A stretch of 6,061 nucleotides of DNA from Candidatus Moranbacteria bacterium CG23_combo_of_CG06-09_8_20_14_all_35_22 (GTDB lineage Bacteria > Patescibacteriota > Minisyncoccia > Moranbacterales > UBA2206): NCBI GenBank assembly GCA_002772115.1, contig PCRW01000041.1, forward strand, positions 1 to 6,061, read 5' to 3'. How positions within the stretch are numbered: position 1 is the stretch's first letter; each line of letters opens with the position of its first letter. The notes below the pieces were generated by a model, which searched no databases, was not told the DNA's origin, and worked only from the letters and a program-made list of their open reading frames with translations. Below, in pieces: positions 6,054 to 6,061 of the stretch. The translations under genes were made by a program, and so were the position numbers.

Positions 6054-6061
6054 GCAAATGG

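Overview
The window is AT-rich and densely packed, with all genes on the + strand. It reads like a chromosomal segment from a small-genome Candidate Phyla Radiation bacterium (Patescibacteria, probably Parcubacteria-like). That placement is an inference. It rests on very AT-rich and lysine/isoleucine-rich coding, three starts with no Shine-Dalgarno sequence, a nucleotidyltransferase-fold protein and a membrane-anchored lysozyme-fold protein of kinds I associate with these genomes, and low-complexity A/T spacers. The four reading frames contain no internal TGA, which fits the standard bacterial code.

Layout: (1) 39-2828, uvrA, a complete excinuclease ABC subunit A. (2) 2829-2964, a 136-bp spacer that is almost entirely one imperfect palindrome running from the uvrA stop to the next start. 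(3) 2965-3912, a nucleotidyltransferase-fold protein whose conserved Gly-Ser motif reads Gly-Arg. (4) 3905-4909, lgt, prolipoprotein diacylglyceryl transferase, overlapping the previous gene by 8 bases and carrying an in-frame repeat/palindrome insert of about 37 codons in its first cytoplasmic loop. (5) 4878-5921, a single-pass membrane protein with a GH73-like peptidoglycan hydrolase domain outside the cell. It probably has its own promoter inside the end of lgt and gives a nearly leaderless mRNA. (6) 5922-6061, an intrinsic terminator, then a second extended -10 promoter and a small hairpin for a transcription unit that leaves the window.

The uvrA product acts in DNA repair and is not obviously linked to the rest. 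The nucleotidyltransferase-like gene and lgt look translationally coupled. Lgt and the GH73-like protein both work at the cell envelope, in lipoprotein maturation and probable wall remodelling, but the promoter in the lgt tail suggests the latter can be expressed alone.

I see no CRISPR array, transposase, tRNA or defence system. The most unusual signals are the in-frame palindromic insert in lgt, which resembles in concept the Rickettsia palindromic elements found inside genes, and the symmetric palindromic spacer after uvrA. Both are built from related A/T words and may belong to one repeat family.
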